DNA of 64,000 nt from Taenia hydatigena. Lineage: Eukaryota > Platyhelminthes > Cestoda > Cyclophyllidea > Taeniidae. Below are positions 12,001 through 25,745 of this stretch, piece after piece; within the stretch, counting starts at the first letter, position 1, and each line of letters begins with the position of its first letter. The notes under the pieces were generated by a model. The model saw nothing but the letters and a program-made list of their open reading frames with translations. It did not search any database and was not told the origin of the DNA. The stretch covers positions 57,119 through 121,118 of the forward strand of contig JADWOT020000871.1 in NCBI GenBank assembly GCA_036345935.2. Direction: 5' to 3'. A program made the translations under genes and the position numbers.

Positions 12001-15000
12001 TGCAGTGCGCACGCTCTTATTTGGTGGTGAACATGAATAATCCAGACTCACTGTCAACGCCTCCAAAAGTGTCTATCCAATTGAGATTACCAGTGCTAGC
12101 CCATGACAAGATAGAATGGATCTTTGTAAAAATTAGTCATTTTCGTCTCATGTAAATTGGCTACGAGAGCCATAAGCCTCCTGCTATCGCAGAGTCTAAG
12201 GGTACTTGCGAATAATTCAGTCCCATTGAGGTAAGAGAATGTAATCCTTTAAGGGTTGTTCAAATCCTTCGTATTTTGAAAACTCCAAAATTAGTGATGA
12301 CAAGGCCTTTTGGACCAAAGCCTGTGATTACACTTTTGAGATCCTCATGAGACCATGAAATTCTAAACTTATTAAGTTAAGTCAAATCTGAACAGATCAT
12401 ATCAAACAAAGTGTTTACCTTGAACAATAATTCGTTGCAATATCTCGTGCTGCTTGCAACCTTTCGCACAATTTGGCCCTCGGAAGTACCTTTCTCTAGC
12501 CCATGTGGAAGGAGGGGAGTAAGGGAAGTACTAAGGTCCTCCACTTCTACCTCCTCTTTACTTTTTTGTTTATCTAGGCGTCAACTCTCGCCTAGTCCGA
12601 TTGGAGTCACTCGCGTTTCGAATAATTGCATATTAATTGAGCAGACAGAATCTGTAACAATGGCGATTGGCTATGGATGAGGAGGTAGTGAGCTGCTCAT
12701 TGGCCTGTCTTCTCTATGAGTGCATGCCCGCCAAATGGAGAAATTCACAGTAAGTCGTAGAAAATTGCTTGCAATCTTCTCCACTTTAGAGGACCTTCTG
12801 CGATTATTTTACTTAGCAGTGCTTTAACTACCGTGAATACCGTTGCCTTTGCATTTGCAGTCAATTAACGCAATGAACATTTAAGATCCATTCATGCAAA
12901 CGGAAAAAGGGGTAAACGGTAGAGCAGTGATCAGACTTAAAAGAACTAAACGAAATAAAATATAAATGCCATACATCGTCCTCTGACAGCAACTACAAAT
13001 AAATTTAGCTCAGTTTCTCTTTGTCAAACAAGCATTGGTGCATAAAATCGTCTTCACCGGTCCTAACCATTCGCTTAGGCGATATTCGGCTAAATCAACA
13101 ATACCGATGTTCATTACAGACATTGTTGGACTGATCGTTGTCAATACAGTTCAATGTGGTGAGAGTAACTTTCGCAAGGAAGTTTAGCATCGTATTGATA
13201 ATATCTTCTTGAGTCATTTTATTAAATGCACATAAATAGTTGTCAACCTTTACGCAAAGCATTTCTAATGCGTCAACCAGACACTGACTAATATTTGTGG
13301 CTGATGAAGACGGTAGCTTTAAGAACGATCCGTGGGATGGTCACCTCATCAGATTGGTTAGCTTTCTTTTGGAATCGATCACTTTTATGTTTAAGAAGAC
13401 GCTTCCCAAGAAATTTCGCCGGAGCCCCATGGGTCAGAAGACATCTGCTGTGGGGGCAATCCTAAAAGTATGGCACAGCATAAGCAAGGCTATTAGGTCC
13501 ACTCTCAACACCAAAACTTTTCTTGATCCGAAAGGGCTAGTGATTAATTAAAGTTTGCCATTTACTTTGCGGAGAAACAATTATACTTTAACCACCTCAA
13601 CTAAAATTTACGTACCGATCTTCCGCCAAACTGGAGGTGCCTATGTGAAATTTAGTATCATCTTCAGCCACTTCTATCTTAAGGTTTCGCTTCCATGCAA
13701 GGTGTGAGTGACGATGCAACGAGGGCCCAAAATGGAGGCAATAAATCGCAGCATCGATTCCTTCAACCCATCACAAGAATATCTTGGATCATGCAATCGT
13801 TACCAGAGAAAAATACACTACTGACCTTTTAAATTATCCCATTAGATCGCAGAAGGTACTTACAAATATCTTGCTACAAAACTTTCTAAGGGCATAAATA
13901 AGCCTAGATGCCTACTACTGGAACACAGGTCATCGCTTGGCGCCTTTCGTCTACCTTACATTCACAGCACTAATTGAGTCTTTCTGAAAACACAAGGGTC
14001 AGATGAGCTGGAGCAGTCTTCACCACTAAACACAACCGAATAATGGAGGATTCCCAACTTTTGAAGTCAGTTTGTGGTTTAACAGATAATTTCATGTAAA
14101 TTAGATAAATGTTTATGCTAAAAATTGTGGATGATATAAGCACTGGGGCATCATCTTAATTAGTAGATTGACCACAGCCTACGAGAAGAACGCGCCGAGG
14201 AAACCTGAGTTAATTTTACAGAGTCAGGGATATTGCTAAAGTTTGCTGTGGTCTCAGTCTAGTACTTTTTGGGCGGACTTGGTAGTTGAACTTGATGCAC
14301 CCTCGCATACATTGCAGTGATGGCACTAAAATATACTTCAGCTTATAAAGATGGCGACAGAAGGGAAGTAGGAGTAAAAAAGAGGTTCTGATAAGACCAT
14401 CTTTTTGTTCGATGGGTGGATTTATCTTAAATTGTCTGCTAGTCTGTATGGTAAGAGTGCTGCAATAAAAGGAAAGGCTTCTCTGCTCGTCTGTTCTTCG
14501 CCCGATTCCATTGTATGTTATTTTAACGACGATGAATAACTCGTGATTTAGAAGGACAGAGGGGAGTAGGCGCGAGGGGAAAGTGGGATAGACAGTCTTG
14601 GAATGGATCACAAAAAGACAGCACAGTGCAGAGGAGAAGGGAACATTATAAACTACGGTCAAATTGCATCGGTGTTGAGTGTTATGACCCTTTTGTTCAA
14701 TTACCAGCCTCCTTACGTCTTCCTTACGCGCTGCTGCAAGTTACCTAGGTTTGTTTAATGATTTGAGAACCGTAGCAAGAAATCAAAGTAATAAATAATA
14801 TTTTATCTTCAATATTTGTAAGTTATGGTACCAAATGGACAATAGAGCGCAGCTATATGCCGCAAATATCATAGTAGACCCAATCTGTCCACTTTACATT
14901 TCGCCAAAATTTGGGGTTTAAGCACGTACTTTGCTGAGTTACGAAAGAAATGCCTCACTCAAGGGGCGAGGAATACCATCAAGCATGACCTACTGCCATT

Positions 15001-18000
15001 AGTTCCTTTCACCGATTGCCTCCTTAACTGACTTTCTGTTTGCGTCATATATTATTACTATGAAGGTTGGCCTACGAACGCTGAAGGGTGATACGCGGTG
15101 CGCCAGCATCATCAATGTCCACTGAACACGAAAGTTACTATCGGATCCCACGACACCTTATTCCTAGCCACAGTAAACGTTTTATTCATTCCCAGGTCTT
15201 ACACATCCCATTCATTATGCGAGATTAAGCATGAACATTACAACAACACTACATGCGGCTATGCTGATACACAAGATGCGAATATTTGTGTCTTGCTTCC
15301 CAGATTTGCTTAAGTGTGCAAATCGTATGGTATATCGTAGGTTCCTTCGTTCTTGCAGTCACAAACCACACACCGTTAAAGGTCGTCTCCCACATGCTCT
15401 ACATAGTTCATGCACTTTCGCTACTTTGTAAATCACTAGGCCAAGTTTGCCATTTGAATGGAAATAGTTTGTAAAGCATGTTTGCTTGATTATGAATTCC
15501 AGTGACAGCCACTCTTGTATCGAAATTAACGATATTTCATCCGAGAAAGAAGCAAACTTTCAAATACCGAATAGTTACTACTAAAGTCTACTCGCAGTTT
15601 TTCCAGAATGCACTGCTTAGTCCAATTTGTACACTCCTTCTAAAATGGATAAACGTTAAAACGCATTACTTCATACTGCCACATTTGATCATACTCAAGA
15701 CGCTTAAGAGAACGAATGGATTTCGAAATCGCAATATTATTCGTGAGCGCCAATTCTCGACCTGGTTGTCCTACAATACTGGATGAAATCTTGACTTAGG
15801 TGTGAAATGCATGCTCCCTCGCAAACCAAGAGCTTTTACTTATGAAATTCTAAACTGACCCATATCAGAGGAACGAAACATGGAAGCTTTTCTTTTAGAA
15901 ACAGCTAAATGCCCGCTTCCATCTTAGTCATTATTTTTACATAAGCTTTTCCTTTTTGCTTGGAATCGCCCAATACCATTGAATAGGTTGAAATTAGTAC
16001 TTGGATGGATGGCACTAGAGAGCCACGGAGAAGTATCGCCACTTGTACGACAATTCTCAGACGCCATTGTTCACAGATGCTTTCGAAGTAAACAAACTCG
16101 TGTGGATTTAGCAATGCCTTGAAGTCGATTTTTGGGGTCAAGGAATGCTATTCTGGACTAATTGGAGAAAGCTGCAATAGAAACCAAGCGGTTTAAATGG
16201 ATTGCGATTTTATGACGAGCGTGCACAAAGTGATGTATAAGGAGGCTGGGTGATTCCATTTGTTCAGTGACCTATTTGACGCGTTTAAGCACAGATTCCT
16301 CGACACTAAGCTGCAACCATTCACTGATATGTTCAAAGCCGTACTGCTCGTTCATCTTAAACACGAGCGATGCAACATAAAACGTTTGAAAATATGACTG
16401 CTGCGGTGATGCGTTCGATAACCAGTGACAGTGAAAACTACACCATGCACGTCCCGTACCACTACTTCTAAATTCTTTCTTATTAATACGAGTGGCAATT
16501 GATTGGCGACATATAAAGCATGCCGCACGGTGTTCTGTTGAGTGCACTCCAAAAAGGGAAGTGGGCATGCAATTTGCCCCAATTTTAGTATGTATAACCA
16601 AAATTTTGTTTACACGCCCCCTGAGATGAAAACGTTGCATCGCACTAGTAAAGCAAATATTTTAGTGCAGAGCTCTTCTTCTCTTGCCATGAATTAGAGT
16701 CGGAAACCTGATTTCCATGGAGCCCGGTATTGTGTCAAAACATAAAGGCCTCAATACTTTCAAAATCTTTTTTCCCATATTTAGCAATCCTATTAGGAGT
16801 GTCCTTTACTTTGTGGAGTAAGTAAGATACTTCGATGCTCATGATGATCGCATTCGACATGTAAGTGAAAGGCTTACCTTTTATATTGTAATATAGGTTT
16901 CAGGCCTCATTGAATTAGTTGGATGCATACACACGTCACAGGGAATCGCTAAAATCAAAGCAGTTAAATGTAACATGCAGAAAAGCTTCATTTCGAACGG
17001 ACCGATAGAATTCAAACCAGCCAATCAATGCGCTGAAGCCGCGTTGTGGAGGAGATTTTGCGCACACTACTATGCCACAGCCTTTACTGTGAATTATATA
17101 GTCGAATCTGGCGCGTTGAGGCGAGTCGGCTTGAACCTCTGCATTCGCCACTTCATCTTCATTTCTTCCCTGCTTCCTCTCTAATTACTAGTGCTTTAAC
17201 TTTCTCTTTTTAGTGCACCATGGCAACTACTATTTCTGATGCCTTATTCATAAGCAAACATTTCGCCGATAATTTCTAGACCTCTAGGAGAGGCTACGGA
17301 ATCAGGCTATGAAAGAGCAATAATTTTTATTTGTTGCCAATGACTTGAAAATGTATCTGTCAAACTGATAGACCAGACTGATTGTCACCAAGTTTGCCTA
17401 TTTTAACCCAAAATGACTGCATTGGTTAGGTTGAAAACAGCATGGTTTCAAAATAGGGGTACTGTATTATGCATTGCAAATTCTGCTTCCTTATTTTTTA
17501 CAAAAAGGCAAAGCTTTTACACGCTTAAAAATGACCAAAGGCATTCCACTTTTTGTTACAGGCAGGAAGTCTTGCCAACCGTTCAGGATCACAGCAGCAA
17601 AATTCATTTTTATAGTGGATTTGGTCTCATTGCAATCACTTGGCAGAATTTAAAAGCATTCAATCATTAAAAAGAATCGTGATAAAGTACAAAACCTCTG
17701 AACGCTACTTGTGGTCCGAGCACGCAATCTTAAAGAATAGCAGCCTGTCTGTAATGGGGGGCGATCTTGTGCTGGCACCCTTGTGAAGTGGCGACTTTAT
17801 CCATGAGGTGCTCATTTCTATCTATTGTAGAACACGACTCTTGGTGGAGAAAAAAAGGTATAAACGATACTGATACGCTCATGAAAACGTCATTAATTAA
17901 AATTTAACCGATTTTGTGATGACAGTCCTTGGCATTAGAGAGTGTATCAGAATTAATGCTTCGTAAAGAGCACTTGCGTTTAGTACCTAAGCCCTAAAAA

Positions 18001-20940
18001 TAGGACGCGAATTTACGTCATCAATAAAAGCTGCAACAATTCATTTAAGCGTACACAAGATTACCTTTTACACTATTTTATATCGTAGGTAGAGGTTTAT
18101 GCAAATGAGTGCCTAGACTGTGTTATAATATTGTCAACCGATTAATAATGTGAGCCATGCCAGATCTAAAGAGAAGGTATGTTCGGGAAGAACGGATAGA
18201 AGATGATGTCACATTCCTTTTGGGGGAGGTATTAAGCAAAATTGCAAGCAAATAAAAATTTATACCAAATAAGGTCAAGTGTATGTGATTAGGTGTGTGT
18301 TCTCACTTAAAAATTATTATAAACTTAATTGTTTGGTCATGTAGGTCAAAATAAATCAAGTTTATAAGCTAACTATTATGTTCATCACTTTCTCTTCATG
18401 ACTATGCTGAATCCTTCGCTGCATTATAAATCATGGTTTCAGTAGAAGCAGGTGCTACGTTTAGAACGATAACAATTGCGTTTAATCGCTGGTGATTACC
18501 TGGTAAAGGTGACATTGCTGATCCCAAGTTCTACAAAAATGGGTTTCGCTTTACTTTGGCATAATTTTCTAGATACGAGCTATCTAACAAACGGTTCAGA
18601 GTCGGAATTTTCCCCTTTGCTATCACTTTGCATACAATTTAGTTAAGAATGTATTCATTTTATGAGTTTCCTATCATCGCCCACGCGTAGTAATTAATGA
18701 TGGCTGTTGACTAGGTTTCCAGTAATAACGGGCAGTAATATTTGCTTTACATGAATTGCTACAATAATGGCATCCGTAAACTGCGCTTAGAATATAAGTC
18801 AATTTAGATTGTTCAACAGCTACTGGAACTTATTTTGAAGCATTTAAGGCAAGAAGGTCAAAGAATTTAACCAAGAAGGAGTTCTATTCTCCGATTTAGC
18901 ACAACAGGGAAGAGTTAAATGATAATTAACTTTAACGGGTGGTTTAGATCAATGCATTCGTAAGGCGGTACGCATATAAAACAATGGCAGCTTAGCACTG
19001 CTCTGATGTGCCCTATACCTTTCCGTCTTGACTTAAAGGTGGTGCAAATAAGAGCTCAGCTGTTGGCCCGTTACGGTGTCAAGAAAGGCAGGTCTCCAGT
19101 AAAACAATAAAGTTTTGGATAATGCAGCCAGCCACAGATTGTGTTACAAAGGAACAGGCAAAGAAAGCGTGAATACTGAACTATGCTATATTTTTCACTC
19201 CAATCAAGAAGTTATTAATTAGTTGCTCAAATGTTAGCTTACTTCCGTGCAAGTGTAGTGCACTCACATTTTAAAACGATTGATAGGCAGGATTAACCGC
19301 AATGTATTGGGAATGATTTCGATACGAAAACTAGCAATGCGCAAACTCATAGCTGCGATTTATCTTCTTGATTTTTACCTGCACTTATTCAAATTTGAAT
19401 TTGGCTGCATAGCTCTTCTGTGACAGCGGTGATAATTCTCGTTCTATTTTGGCAAAGAAAGCTGAGACAAAGTCACGACTGTCGTTGTCCTATCCGTACA
19501 CGTCTCGTATGTGCAGCATACTAATTGCTATATTGCTGAATAACTTAAATCATTGAGGAAAAATAGCGCTATTTATTAGGCTCTGCATAATTGTAGTTGG
19601 CGATAAGTTTATATGAGGGCCCAAACTGCATTTCTCTTCAGAAGCTAGATAGCACGTGCGACGAGATGAATGATGCAAGGATGTGGGTATGAAGTTCATT
19701 TCCAACTTTTTTGCTGAATGCAGGATTAACATTAAAAAGAAACTAAGTTCGGTCACAGTTTTGGGAAAGGTATGACTGATTAAAGGATTGCATATACTTT
19801 GATATTGATTTTAAAGTAGTAGACAACAAAGCAAATAAAAATTGCTCAGGGATGCCATCTTTCTCTTAGGTTACAAAAGCTGGCAAAACAGGCTTCAGTA
19901 CAGCGGAACCAGAAGTTAGTTGGGCAGAAACTAGGATGTTAGAGAGCGAAAGAAGCCCATAGAAGAAAAGGCATACATCTGCTACTACCCTTTGCGTTTA
20001 TCCATTGATCTATGTTTTGTTTTCCCTCTAACAGTATTTCTTCTTTGTTCCCATCTCATTTTCTATTTGCACTGCCGCATACACTTGACTATGCACCCAC
20101 CAAAAGTCAACGCGGTTCCAGCCGTGTATCTACAGGTGGTAGCGTCAGCATCCTCACGATCACCAAATGCAATGTTGTCAATTACATCACTTCCCTGTAA
20201 GTAGCATCAATCTATTCAAAAAACCAAAGAACATCCCCATCTACGCGTCAAAATGCGTCGAAAACGATGGGTTAAAAAGCAAGATGGCGAGTCACGGTGC
20301 ACACTTTTAAAACGGCGACAAAAATGCACGCCGGGTGCGTAAGAATCGAGTTTGGATCTTAGAGGAAACGATCGCAACCTTGTCAGAAAAAGTATTCCGG
20401 TTTTAACTAGCGATGGAAATGTAGAGAGAATTTTAATAGCACTGTGCTCTAAAGTGCACTGGTCCTCCTTTATCATCGCTTTACATCGTTTGCTATATGG
20501 CAAAATTACATTTGGATAAATATATTCCGCCATAAATGGACCCAAAATGCCTCTCTAAGAGCTGTGTTAATCGCTTCGCAGGACAAGAGAAAATCCCATA
20601 GCCTTTATGCTGATTGTGTTATCGAGCAGAAGGCGTGATACAGTGGTGCATGGTTATATAGTTGTCAAGCCCACTTATCGAGCACACATTCAAGCCACTG
20701 CCTGCGGGCGAATCATAGCACCAACAAGCAACTTTTGAGAGTTTTGCAACGCAAACAAATGAAAATAATGCCAATATGTTTGCATGACAAAACGCGTTGT
20801 TTATTCTCACTGTAGGTATTTGCTAGTTCAGAGAAGGGTCGGACTGCAAAATACTGTGCAATATCAAACAATTTTTGGCATTTCGCTCCATTACCAATTA
20901 TTCACAAGAGTGTCCGCCGTGGTGTTGTGCGTTCGGTAAT
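6030..20940. other. Long unassigned region, about 15 kb
   Basis: I see no family-level match. The largest open frames (14,216-14,662 minus, 148 codons; 16,272-16,640 minus, 122 codons) lack motifs and splice context. A slightly G+C-richer patch at 16,936-17,190 (minus) has a charged, codon-like frame but no supporting neighbour. Introns of a long, sparse gene or plain intergenic DNA are both possible. No tRNA, tandem array or terminal repeat was noticed. Confidence 0.45.
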
Positions 20941-20944
20941 AGAC

Positions 20945-21925
20945 CCATTAATTGGCTGTCATACTCGCTGGCGGTTAAACAGCGAATCGATTAGCAAGAA
21001 AGTGGGAGAAGCGGATATTATTCGACCTGATATACCAGGTCAGCAGCAATACAAAGGAAGTTGCCTCAAATGCTAATTTAGAAATGCGCATCTTTGCAGT
21101 CGGTGATCGATTTGGCAACCCAGTCAGTATTGATCACTTCTCTTATCCAGCCAATCGGCGCAGCCTATTAACAACCTAAGATTCTCAAGTGCCATTTAGA
21201 AGTGTTCGAAAGAATGCGTGAAGTTCCCAGCAGCCAGCACAACAGACAAACGTACACGTTTATGTATTTTAATGGCATTATCGTGTTTTTACGGTATATC
21301 TAATAAACTTTACAGTGACTGCAGTGTGGTACTTAAAGCATGGCAAAATTGGAATATCAGTGCACCCTGTAATGTGTGACTTGGTAAAATCGGTATAAGA
21401 ATGTGCTATTAATGCAACATGGATGGCATACGAGACTTTAACCGTGGACAGTTGTGCATAGCATTAAAACAGTGGCCAAACCAACACAGATTATGAAATG
21501 GACGTTCCTTTGCACAGCTCCAGAAAACAAATGATCCTAAACGCACCTTGCTGCCATTAGCCTTATTTGACCTATGCTGACAAAAGCCTTTTAAGGAAAT
21601 CAGCTCTGTGCTGATCCGACATTGCACCCATGTTACAATCATCGCTTATGCAAAAAGGCTGATGAGTAGTATTCGAGGCAGTAACGCAGAGGATTAACAG
21701 CGTATTTACAATTTAGACAATTTGAACATGCCGTGAAAGGGGATAGACGAAATGTTATTGCCGACTTACTAGCAATGTCTGACTATTGTCCAACTATGTG
21801 AAGATGCAAGGCGAAGCATCAGCTTGACTGTTTGGGTCATTATTCAGAATGACTTGTCGACCGCTGATTTATGGGTGCATGACAAAACTACTGAAATTTA
21901 ATTTAAAAAGGCTTATTTGAAAATT
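20945..21925 (-). repeat. Left inverted arm of the mucin A block
   Basis: This segment is the reverse complement of 26,634-27,612. Paired positions sum to about 48,560 at both the outer end (20,974 with 27,586) and the middle (21,642 with 26,917), so the arms are collinear over about 1 kb with almost no net indel. Similarity by eye is above 90 percent. The outer boundary lies near GTTAAACAGCGAATCG at 20,974; the inner one is near AAAATTGG at 21,925. A third, more diverged copy of this arm is at 48,011-48,830. Confidence 0.8.
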
Positions 21926-22430
21926 GGTGCTTTAGCTTCGATGATTCGTTTGAAGCATTGATTGAATCGAGCCCATTTAATGCAATTAGCTCTTGATTGA
22001 GGAATGAAGCTAATCATATTTTTTGTTTCATCGGCAGTGCATAATCCTCCCACTAATGCCATGGTATGGTGTGTGAATGTGGATGTGAATGCAAAGATGA
22101 AGCTATTCAGCGATGTGGTCTCGCAGTGGATGAAACGTGTCCTGATGCTTAAAAAGCAATTTGCGGTTAAATGCTCCGGCAGCTCATTAATTGGGGTATG
22201 CTTGCAATGCTTCATCATGTGCAGCTATCGTTAACTAGAACTTAGTTTTAATCAACCCAGTAAACAGGCAGCAAATTCGGAGTCCTGATTACCTGGGTAC
22301 AGTTCAATGTTGACATCGCGCTTTGTGTTGCGCATGCAATGAGGCTAAGTGAACGCACTAAAAATACGGAGAAATAATTCAAAAGGATTAGCGCTTCTCA
22401 CTGATTTGGCGAAACTGAAGTCACCTTTGC
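21926..22430 (-). repeat. Member of the TIR-related repeat family upstream of mucin A
   Basis: The first part (21,926-21,990) matches the inner part of the 530-bp terminal inverted repeats near 44,040 and 60,340; the shared peptide on the minus strand is ANCIKWARFN followed by FK. From about 21,990 it aligns with 45,045-45,435 and, inverted, with 58,947-59,340. Open frames exist on both strands (minus 21,913-22,218, plus 22,004-22,234). I cannot tell which, if either, was coding. The repeat sits directly 5' of mucin pseudogene A. Confidence 0.65.
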
Positions 22431-22716
22431 AATAAAAATATCTTGCCTAAGACTAAAACGGCTAACCTAGGAGCTAAAATGCAAAATCTATCTATAAGCA
22501 GGAAAATTTCGCAAAATCCAGAGCAAATTGATTACTGACAACGTAGAGAAAGAGGAGGAACAAAATTGGCTAAGGAGTGAAGATTAGCATAGATTGCCCT
22601 CACTTCAATATCTACCTAAAGCTAATTAGAGGATATTCATGCCACTAAGGCAGAGTCATGTGATAGGTGCAGCCAACCCGAATTCGCAGAAGCGACTCCC
22701 GCACACCGGAAACTAC

Positions 22717-22724
22717 TATAAAAG
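22717..22724 (+). promoter_or_regulatory. TATA box of mucin pseudogene A
   Basis: TATAAAAG lies 34 bp before a first in-frame ATG (22,751) and 49 bp before the ATG that begins the signal peptide (22,766). The same motif, TATAAAGG, sits at the equivalent place in B (45,753). Conservation in both copies supports a core promoter giving a very short 5' UTR. Confidence 0.55.
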
Positions 22725-22765
22725 CTAGCAGGTATCTGACAGAGACATTCATGGTCAATCAACAC

Positions 22766-23255
22766 ATGAAGACTTTCAAAGGCCTCCTCGTGCTATTGCT
22801 CACTTCATTCTTGGTGGCAGAAACCGAATCGTGCACTGCTGTAGCGTTTAATAGAACAGATGAACCCACAAATGTCTCTACCCCCATCACGACAGCACCA
22901 ACGAATGCTATATTGGCTCCGAATACAACTATACACTAACTACCGCAGCACCCAATAAAACAGCCTCTCCATCGATTGGCGCCAACTAAGACGCGATAGC
23001 ACCAATAGCCGATACTCCGATACCGCCACTATCGTTAGGGCGGCCACGTCCTCTGCTGCCTTTTCTTCGTCTACTGACAGCTCCATTGCAACCTCCTGCT
23101 CAACTTTCGTCGTACACACATATGTGTCTTCTCTCTTTCCCTTCCTCCTCTTTTACATGTACAAGTGCTTTTTATTAATATTTGCTGTTCCACTCCTCGC
23201 CTTTTCCTTCATGTCTTACTTTATCAAGTTCTCTGCTCCTCTGTTATGTTGTTAA
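22766..23255 (+). pseudogene. Mucin-like secreted protein pseudogene A
   Basis: The start at 22,766 gives a textbook signal peptide, MKTFKGLLVLLLTSFLVA, followed by ETES. An earlier in-frame ATG at 22,751 would add five residues. A short Thr-rich stretch with N-glycosylation-type NRT, NVS and NTT sites follows and stops at TAA 22,937-22,939. Against C and B, A has lost about 14 bases at this point, so it runs out of frame. The remainder is still recognisable in another frame from about 23,022: an SSA-rich stretch, then HTYVSSLFPFLLFYM, the counterpart of the GPI-like tail of B and C, read to TAA at 23,253-23,255. The usual stop after the tail is also lost. No AATAAA is present where B has one. 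As it stands only a truncated secreted peptide of about 58 residues could be made. Confidence 0.65.
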
Positions 23256-24640
23256 TAGACGCTGCCTACATCAGCCTTCCTCTGGTTCTCTCCAATGTTT
23301 GGTTCATCAAGCGCACTGCCGTTCTTTGAAGCCAATTTTTGTCATTTCTACAGTTTTGTAGGATGCGCTGCGAAAAATGGTACTTTAATGATAACCGGTG
23401 TGGTACCCCGCTCTATAAATTTCTAGTGCATTTCTCATCGACATGTGACACACACTAGTGTAATTGGTGTTTTCTATTGGTCGACTTTGATCTTCACAGG
23501 CAAAATAATAAAAAAATTACAAATGTAGTGACTTTGCTGTTCGACGTTGCCCTGATTAAACTATTTAAATGGGATTTTTATGGCAAATGCTTATGGTGTG
23601 CCAATAATGCAATGTTGATTTTTCTTCGCGCCATCATTCACTGATATTTTGTGTTCGATTCTCACTTGTAATACCTGCAATTTTTTGGCAATAATATGCA
23701 CTTTCAATTTGCCATGATCCATCGTAATTCACCACAAAATAACCAAATGTGCGTTGTGTGTTCTTCCATGTGTGTATGTAGGGGTAGAGATTATGTTGCT
23801 ACTATAACCTACCTATTTGATAGAGACCGAATAGTTGTAAGTGAGAGCCATCAGTATGTTTCTGATCAATCTTTCGTGCGGGTGTGCATGCTTCTCGCAA
23901 TAGCTCAGTTTTTCTACAAGTTCGCGGGAAACGCTCTTGAGTAGGAAACGACTGACTGCCTTTCTTAAGGTCGACAAATTTGGCACTTTGGTCATAAATG
24001 GCGAATTGCTGCAGTCAAACGCAATCCTTCAATGTGTAGATAAGTGACATTGCCGCTTCGAGAATGAGGGTAAAGAGCAAGGTAAACAAGTCGGAAGTGC
24101 GTTGTGGATTGCTGTGCGGAAAGACATCAGAATATGTGTGCATATATGCATGCGTAAGCTAACTATCTGCTTGACTTTGTCACATCCTCCACCTTTGTGC
24201 GATGTCAATGGCTTCCTCCTTTTTAATTTGGTAGCAGTATGCATACCATAGACTGTGTTTGTGAATATTGTGATTAGGTACCCCACCTCCTATTTTCCAA
24301 CTTTTATCACAGCTTATTGCGCCTCTTTTGCAGATGCGACTGCATGCGTGGCTGCTTTCTCAGTAAAGCCGGCCATGAATGCTCAGCTGAATCGGAATAT
24401 GTATGTATCAAGTCGTCCTTTATATAAGGTGACAGTTGTCAGTATGTAATCCCGCATTAGCTGGTTCGCAAGGATTCGCGGTTTTCAGCGCCGAGAAAGC
24501 TTGAGTGAGAGGAGCCGATGATTAATTTCATCACTCGAGTATTACCCTATTTTAGCACTACTGGTTGCTTATTAACTTATTTGTTCAAATGTTTTGCTCA
24601 TTTTAAGTAAGTAGACAAGTAAGCAAGTAATGCACCATTT
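23256..24640 (+). repeat. 3' flank of mucin A, paralogous to 46,310-47,690
   Basis: The sequence aligns base by base with the B flank over about 1.35 kb with small indels. Landmarks are CATCAGTATGT, GTGCATATATGCATGCGTAAGC and TAATCCCGCAT-AGCTGGTTCGCAAG. No gene is recognisable in it; reading frames in the two copies do not stay open together. Confidence 0.65.
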
Positions 24641-25500
24641 TAGCATTGGTCTATTATCGACTGGATGTTAGGCCAGCACTTTGCGGACCTTGGAGTTAAG
24701 TAACTTTAGTGGACTAACAAAACCGTAGTTGTGAAATATTTACAAGAATATTCTCCAACTGACAGCAAACAGGCATCTCCCGAATACATGCGTCGCATCT
24801 AAAGTGGTGTAGCAGGCCATTCTTTGTACAAAGATTTGCGAGTCTTATATTAGATGAAGTTAAAAGAATCAATTTAAGACGAATGCGGGCTTAGTCGCAT
24901 ACACTGTGCCAATGCTCTACTTCATTTTTACCAGCTCTACCTTCTTGGCTACTGACGTGACATGTACGCGTGATGGGTTGTCTTTGGTGCCTCTTATACC
25001 TGAACGTACGTAGCCTGTAGTACCACATTATAGGTCGCAATTTCCTCACATGACACTTATGATGACAATGCCATTTTGTGGTCCGTGGCAGTAGATATCC
25101 TTCCACGCCCCTCCCTGCAGCTGCCATCAATGTTGGTAACTGATGGGTAGACAGGGCAACTTCTCGAAAGTTAAGCGTTACTTGCTGTGCCTTCTCCAAT
25201 CATCGGCAATTCTCATACATTTCTATAGTCTTTCGGCAACTTCACGTGTGATTTAGCTCTACATCAGAAATCGTTTGACAACAAACTTCTCCAGTAATGT
25301 AGAGGTCATAAGTATGCGAGCAAGTAGACGAAAAATTAGGTGGATGGTTGGATTAATAAACGGGCGGTTGGTCGGATTTGATTATTTATTTGTAGATTTT
25401 CCTCAACTTAAAGCGGTTTTCCCACAACATTTTGTCGAACTAAGGATAATTTTACTTACGCTTTTCTCAATGTAGCAAAACAATTATTTCAAATCCACAG
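24641..25500. other. Segment present in block A, absent from block B
   Basis: In the B paralogue the flanking sequences (AAGTAGGTGGACAA and CCGGTAAAAATATTAGTGCTGG) are adjacent at 47,680-47,700. In A they are separated by about 860 bp. I see no terminal repeats or target-site duplication and no family match, so insertion in A and deletion in B are both possible. Confidence 0.45.
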
Positions 25501-25745
25501 TTTAAGCCAGTAAAAGTATTCGTGCTGGAGTACTGAATTGATTTTGCTTCAAACACATTCCTCAAATGTGGCATGCCTTTTTTATCGCATTCTACAGCGC
25601 TACTAATTTTAGAGAATTTTATGAATTAAATAATATTGATGCGACGTTAATTGTATCATGCAAATATAAAAGTCTGCATTTTGACAAAGCCTTCAAAGTT
25701 TGACTCTGATGAAGCGCTGGAGTGCGTTCACACACGCATTACATC
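25500..25745 (+). repeat. Block shared with 47,690-47,930
   Basis: A short collinear block with the B locus (GTGCTGGAGTA-T, TTTGACTCTGATGAAGCGCT). It lies between the two A-specific segments and shows that the A and B duplications were originally continuous here. Confidence 0.6.

Noticed and set aside
14216..14662. 148-codon minus-strand frame
   Set aside because: Composition looks random and no family is recognisable.
16936..17190. Charged, codon-like minus-strand frame in a G+C-richer patch
   Set aside because: No convincing acceptor or donor and no neighbouring exon, so I could not support a gene.
22004..22234. Plus-strand frame upstream of mucin A as a small secreted protein
   Set aside because: The B copy has an internal stop and the opposite strand is equally open, so there is no evidence for coding.
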